Source: Patiria pectinifera (Eukaryota; Echinodermata; Asteroidea; Valvatida; Asterinidae). Taken from it: a DNA stretch of 64,000 bases. Made by a program: the position numbers and the translations under genes. The DNA lies in the NCBI GenBank assembly GCA_029964075.1, contig CM057130.1, forward strand, positions 7,626,001-7,690,000, in the 5' to 3' direction. This document shows, one piece after another, positions 58,909 to 64,000 of the stretch (position 1 is its first letter; every line of letters starts with the position of its first letter). Below the pieces are notes generated by a model. That model searched no databases, was not told where the DNA came from, and saw only the letters and a program-made list of their open reading frames with translations.

Positions 58909-60657
58909 GGCAACCCACCTCTTTGTGTTTGAGAAACCTAGCTTCTCCCCTCTTTCCCCCAACCTTAATTTGTTGACATCTTCTCAAACTTCACCCCCAA
59001 CCACAACCACCAAGTTCACAACCATCTTGAACTCACTCAAACTCTTTAAACTCACAACAGCTCCAACAGAAACAAATTATCTGCGTTTTTGTAGACTTAA
59101 AGATTGTTCTGTTTAAACAATGAGCTTGAATGGCGGAGACTACTAGCTTTGTTGTTTGGAAATGCTGTTGGATCTTCTTGACCATGATCCTGACCTAGTA
59201 CTAATATCGTTGATAGTTTGGAGTGTGGTGTTTAATGGACATGGGCTTGTCAGGTTAGCTAATCCTTATTCTGAGATGTCAGGGGGGGAAATGTGTAACT
59301 TCCTCGAGGGGTTTTGGTCAATCATCCCATTATCAGAGAAAAAAGAGGCGAGGGGTATTTGCAATTTTGAAGAAACAAACCTGCCGATGTCTTTGATTTG
59401 ATTTTCAAAAATTTGGTAATTTTTCTCAGCTGTTGCAATACATTCTCTTATATTTCCATTTTGTATTCTTTTTTTCGTCTTCTCCATTTCATTTTTTTTG
59501 TTCACATTATTTACTAAATCACAAATCAGTACGTTGCAAAAATGAAAATGAAGTACTCTTATTACCACAACTCATGCCAAAAAGAATAATGCTAAAGCCA
59601 AAATCAAATGTTGCAATAGCACGTGGGAGATCTTTAAGTTGTTAAAAAATACTTTTTTTTACTTTTTTTACAGTTAAATAATTGAAAAAAATTAATTGTC
59701 TACAATTGATTTAGTTTTAGCTGCTGATACACTGTAGCAAGCTCTTTAGTTGTCCTATGTGACTTACGCTTCTTGAAAAAAATATAGAAACAAACGAATT
59801 CCCCACCTGGCTGTAAACTGTAGCGTCTGGCTTCATTTAAACTCCTAAACTAAATCTTAGAACTAATTATTAACAATTTCAAACTTCTAAGGGTATTCCC
59901 AGTGTAACACCTGTATTGTAATTGATTGACTTTATCAGGCTTCACAGTTGCTGGTTGTCCTCAAAAACACAGATCAACAAATTAGATCAAGTGGTTTTTG
60001 TTCATCAAGTTTGTGTTAAAAGTTACTCTATGAAAGTAACCATGAATAGCACCAAAAAAAATTGCTTTTTGAACTGCATATTTGAGAAAATGTCAAGTGA
60101 ATTCCTTATCCCTCTCAGTGAAAAATTCCACAAGTTTGTGTTTTAGTGCGTTTTGAGGACATTTCTACAGTTGTGTAGCGTTGCTTCGGAGTAAATTATT
60201 CCGAAGGGCTTCGTTATTTTTTTCCCCTCACAGTTACGTAACTCTAAAACTTCTCACCTGTCCTAGAAAAGAAATTATAATTGAATCGGAGGCGTTAAGG
60301 CCAAAGTCGTCATTGTTCTGTTGTGTCCAATTTGATAAGATCAGAAGCTTTTTAGCAAAATCACGTTCTTCCATCCATTGAAATTCCATCCTGAAAAAAA
60401 AAACATATTTGAATCATTCCCATCCCACTTTGAGCAAAGGTGTCCGAGAAATAGCCATTAAACATATTCATATACCGTACAATTCACGGTCACTCAAAAT
60501 TCATACTTTCATCAGCACCAGTAAAGGGAACATATTTTTATGGTTTTACATACTTTTTGGGGGGTGGGTTGGGGGAGGGGGGTTAACAGAACTTTAAAGA
60601 TCGTACCAAAACTCCTTTGGTTTTGTTTTTTGTATTTGTTTGTTTATTTGCTTTTAG
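58905..60657. other. 3' UTR of the short form, or intron 19 of the long form
   Basis: I see no AATAAA in this stretch; one variant ATTAAA lies at 60457-60462. If the TAA at 58906 is used, the transcript probably runs past 60657. If the donor at 58905 is used, this is an intron ending in the acceptor at 60656. Confidence 0.5.
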
Positions 60658-60829
60658 AATGCGAGGGGATATTAAAAACGATGAAAAGAAAGTACCAAGA
60701 ACCATGGTAACTTCTAATAAAGGACCAAAATGTAGCGATGCTTTTTATGAAATATTGGGAACAAAATCAGCAGCCGGAATTGCTCCTCAGAGACACTTCA
60801 GTAAGGGGGAGTATTTACCCATAATTTGA
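60658..60829 (+). CDS. TRIO: candidate alternative last exon, 56-aa C-terminal tail
   Basis: A strong pyrimidine tract ends in TTTGCTTTTAG at 60656-60657. The following open frame enters one base into a codon, exactly what the phase-2 donor after 58904 needs (AA + A gives Lys). It then encodes MRGDIKNDEKKVPRTMVTSN and continues to HFSKGEYLPII before TGA at 60827-60829. The splice would lengthen the protein to 1,080 aa. The tail is basic at first and ends hydrophobic; I do not recognise it. Support is acceptor quality, phase match and open frame only. Confidence 0.5.
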
Positions 60830-62249
60830 TAAACACTGTATTTGATTGACTTGGTGCCATTTGAATGAATCCAGAATCACAGGTGCCATTCTTTCTACGA
60901 GGCAGACAAAATCTGAAGACTTTTTGGTTGTTGGAAACTAAGAGTTTTTGATGTTACAGGGTATAAGAACACACCACAGCAGCTTAGTTTTTTGAAATGA
61001 TTATGTTTGTGCTTGTCACGTACCAGCCAGATTTTGGCTACCATAACAAAAGACCCCAGCCTACTTTCATTTGATACAAGCAATTTTATGCAAGAACCTG
61101 CAAGTGTTTGACAGAAAACTGTCACGGTCATCCCATTGTAATATGTTGTTTTTTTTCATTAATTAAAATAAAATTCCACCTATTTTTTTGGTCCACATTT
61201 GCAGGAAAGTTATTCACGACATTTATGTTTCAATTTTTGTAATTAATAATGAAGCTTTGGAACTGAAAGTGTTAATCAAAAAAATTCAAAGTTTGTTGAA
61301 TCTAACGTTTGTTTCAATTTGTAAGTATTGAAATGAACTTTTTCCCCTCAATATTTAGCGTTTTGTAAACACATTTGTAAACAAATTTGTTTCTTTGCTT
61401 TGGAAGAGAGACACAGATCCTTGAATCAGGATTGAAATGTGAATCCGTAATATCAGTACCACATGTGTAAAATATTTAAAAAGTCACTGTAGTTATATTA
61501 ATAAAAGAAAACAACTAAATAATGTAAAAGTAGTCTTTCATAAACAAATTACACCACGGCTGACGTGCAATTTTGGCCAAAAAAAGAAAAATATCAGGAA
61601 GAATTGTATGATAAAAAACTATAAAATTATCCATGTATACATCTCATTAATAAACAATGGTGATTGTTGGTGTTTAGGACAGTAATGTTATTAGTTGTAA
61701 ACCCAGTGAATATCTGAGGTTTTCTTTTAAAAACACCAGTGAACATTGTTGATGTTTTTAGGAAACAGTACACCTAATAATACAAAATGTATACTTGGAA
61801 CTGTGTATTTTTACAATGTGCGTACTGGTTTCCTATTAAAAAAAATAAAAATCTGTAATCTTTGATGTTAAGTGATGTGGCCACCAGTCAATGTGCTACC
61901 ATACTTGACCATCTTTTTTTGCAACGGTATGGTCATGTAAATGAACTATTAAAATGAATAAACCGATAAAAAAAAAAATTCTGAATTTTTTGCGACGTTA
62001 CGAGACACAAGTCTCCAATGTAAGAACTCAGTAACCAATAAGCGCACTGGTAGATTTTGGCATCGTACCTTTAATCCTGTACTTTTTTTCTGAGATGCTA
62101 GCCAATTTAGGGAGGTGCTTGTTGTGTGACAGAGGGAGTGACAGACGGTGACAAAGACACGATGGGGAGAGGTGGTGGGAGTGAGAGAATTCAAAATAAT
62201 TCACTGTTTTTAAAAGATGTAAAAATATATTAACTTAAAACACTGCTAG
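60830..62249. other. probable 3' UTR or flank
   Basis: AT-rich, no gene recognised. AATAAA occurs at 61167-61172 and 61500-61505 and again near 61955. Confidence 0.4.
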
Positions 62250-62848
62250 AAGGCCTTTCTCACATACATGTAGCTTTAATTTCCTAGAGGTGTAGAACCT
62301 AGAAAAATGGCTCAGTAGGATCATGGTCCTCCTATGCGCGCTTCAATCACAGTTGCATATGGACGGGTATGTTGATGATATAGACCTCGTGCGCAAGTAC
62401 CCTCAACGGTTAAAAAGAGAAAGTTGGGGGAACTGCTTGAACGGACATTTGAACACGTTGCTGATAACGCCTGACACTCACGCGAAGACGTTGTGGATTT
62501 GTGTGCATTCAGAATAAATTAGCCGTGCGTACTTCGCGCCATATGCGCACGGATCAGTACGCACGCACAGTGTGTCCTCTACCGTTTACGCACGGAGTTC
62601 ATAGGCACTTTGAACCATGTCTTCAAACTTTTTAACGTGTAAAGTAGTTCGGTCAACTTGACTCTTCTCAATAATGTGTCAAATGGCTAGATGACAATCA
62701 GGTAATGTATATCCTGATAGAATAGCTGCCACATTGCGAGTTCCACATCTACTTGTCAGTGCAAGATTTCTTTGATGCCTGAGTAATCGTTGAGCATCTG
62801 AAATCAGTGCCAAGTACTCTCGATGTAGCTTATATGTGAGAAAGGCCT
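62250..62848. mobile_element. MITE with AGGCCTTTCTCACAT ends, CpG-rich core
   Basis: AGGCCTTTCTCACATACA at the left (62251 onward) and TATATGTGAGAAAGGCCT at the right (62831-62848) are inverted copies over about 17 bases. The core (62380-62610) has many CGCAC/GCGCA motifs and an inner CGTGCGCAAGTAC / GTGCGTACTT pair. The target duplication is unclear. Confidence 0.55.
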
Positions 62849-63065
62849 CTTTTTTTTCTATTTATTAACACTTTGTCAAAGGTGGATATTTATGTCAACA
62901 TTTAGCTCACTAGAATTCAAGATGAAATACATTTTTAAATATGTGTATAAAGAAAAAAAAAGAAAACTAGAGTCTTTCTTCATTTTGTAGGCCAGGCCTC
63001 TGTATGGAGAATGATTTAGATATATATCGGCAAAGATTAGGAAAATAACGTGTCACTTTTTTTGT

Positions 63066-63071
63066 AATAAA
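63066..63071 (+). terminator. candidate polyadenylation signal
   Basis: AATAAA followed within 20-45 nt by a T/G-rich stretch (TTGTACTTTGTGATATGTTTTG), the usual arrangement for cleavage. One of several candidates. Confidence 0.35.
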
Positions 63072-63666
63072 AGATCACTAATAAGTAACTTGTACTTTGT
63101 GATATGTTTTGCCAGAATGAAAGGAGAAAAAAAGGGTGTTTTTTGGTTTCTTTGTTTTATTATCTGTAAATACTTAGAAAAGAGGTGCTGTGCAAAAATC
63201 TCCTGTTAAACAAAACGTCGATGTGAGTGATCGTGTTCCTGTGTGTCCATTCTTGCCAATTTCTGGCAAGTTTTCGTGGCGAGTCCATTTTTTGAACTAG
63301 TGTGGCATCAACAACTTTGCATTATTGATATGCAAATCTGTGACTCTCTCAAGGTGTAGATATGCAAATGTGAAGATAAAAAAAACACAAGATTGATTCT
63401 AATATTATTGAAATATCACTTTAATTTCTAAGTAGTGGTGGGAAAGTTTAAAAACCTGTCTACGCATTTTGGAAAGCATCTGAATTTGAAGTGGTGTCTT
63501 TTCTCACTTCATCTTCGAGATGGCTTTTCAAAAAGAAGGAAAACAAATGTTGTGATTTTCTTTTTTTTTAAGAAAGAGACTTAGTCTAGCTGCTCAAACG
63601 AAGGCAACTGAAGAAATTTGTGAAATTTGTATTTGTACAAAACTTAGAAATGATAAACTAAGTACA

Positions 63667-63672
63667 AATAAA
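63667..63672 (+). terminator. candidate polyadenylation signal
   Basis: AATAAA followed by GATCTTGATGTAAGTGTTCGG, a T/G-rich downstream element. If used, the 3' UTR after 60829 would be about 2.9 kb, usual for a Trio-size transcript. Confidence 0.35.
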
Positions 63673-64000
63673 CTTTACTATGATAAATTGATCTTGATGT
63701 AAGTGTTCGGTTAGCATCCAAATGTGTGGTGATGAGGTGTACAAAAAAAAAAAGATGTTGAGAGAAGTGAACGAGAAAATTCAACCATCTCTAACTTATT
63801 GAAGTGTAATCTATTATGTAACTATTACTATTATTATTAATATTATTATTAAAAAAAAAATACTATTGAAGTCTGTGTAAATGCTTATTACTTCTACAGA
63901 GGGTTAAACTAGAGCATGTAAGGTGAACATTTTTTGCCCAATGCTAAGTGGCAAGGAAAAATAAATAGTCTTAATGACACTGAATCCTGTCTCCGATTTA

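Larger units (their letters stand above)
62849..64000. other. probable 3' UTR or flank to window end
   Basis: AT-rich, with an (ATT)n run at about 63825-63855, two TATGCAAAT sites near 63330-63370, and several polyadenylation signals. No coding exon recognised; no kinase or Ig sequence. Confidence 0.4.

Overview
This window is animal nuclear DNA. It is AT-rich, full of introns, and carries one large gene on the + strand with GT-AG introns. It also holds many small DNA transposons (MITEs), a tRNA-derived SINE, and frequent 9-14 base G or C tracts. Gene content, intron size and repeat style suggest an invertebrate deuterostome, perhaps an echinoderm. That placement is inference; no species marker is visible.

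The gene is the C-terminal half of a Trio/Kalirin/UNC-73-type Rho guanine-nucleotide exchange factor. I could chain 19 coding exons from 16306 to 58908 with every splice phase agreeing: 3,075 nt including the stop, 1,024 aa. In order it encodes a short basic N-terminus with its own ATG, the family's KKWLTSPVR segment, an acidic and proline-containing linker with PLPPPM, the second DH domain (about aa 289-473), its PH domain (about 475-592), a long Ser/Pro/Lys-rich linker, and an SH3 domain (about 942-1005). This is the layout of a 'GEF2-only' isoform. DH-PH should load GTP on a Rho GTPase, and the PH-distal helix keeps the residues used by this family to bind G-alpha-q. The upstream half (spectrin repeats, GEF1) is not in the window. 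No Ig or kinase exon was seen after the SH3 domain.

Layout: 1-16250 has no coding exon that I can support. It carries nested transposons (3592-6474), a repeat shared with 56379, a MITE at 12932 and some candidate regulatory stretches. 16251-16378 is a uORF plus the first coding exon. 16379-35222 is an 18.8 kb intron with TTAA-type MITEs and a hAT element with a clean 8 bp target duplication. 35223-48859 holds five widely spaced linker exons. 50021-56950 is the compact DH-PH exon cluster. 57362-58908 is the long linker exon and the SH3 exon. 58905-60829 contains a possible alternative ending, because the stop codon of the SH3 exon lies inside a good splice donor and an in-phase exon follows at 60658. 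The rest is probable 3' UTR or flank, with polyadenylation signals and one more MITE.

The most interesting signals are: the stop-codon/splice-donor switch at 58903-58908; an octamer-containing tandem repeat that seems to have supplied the acceptor and first codons of the exon at 45733; the cluster of TTAA-flanked elements, one family carrying a 34 bp palindrome; and the isolated alternative first exon 18.8 kb upstream of its partner.
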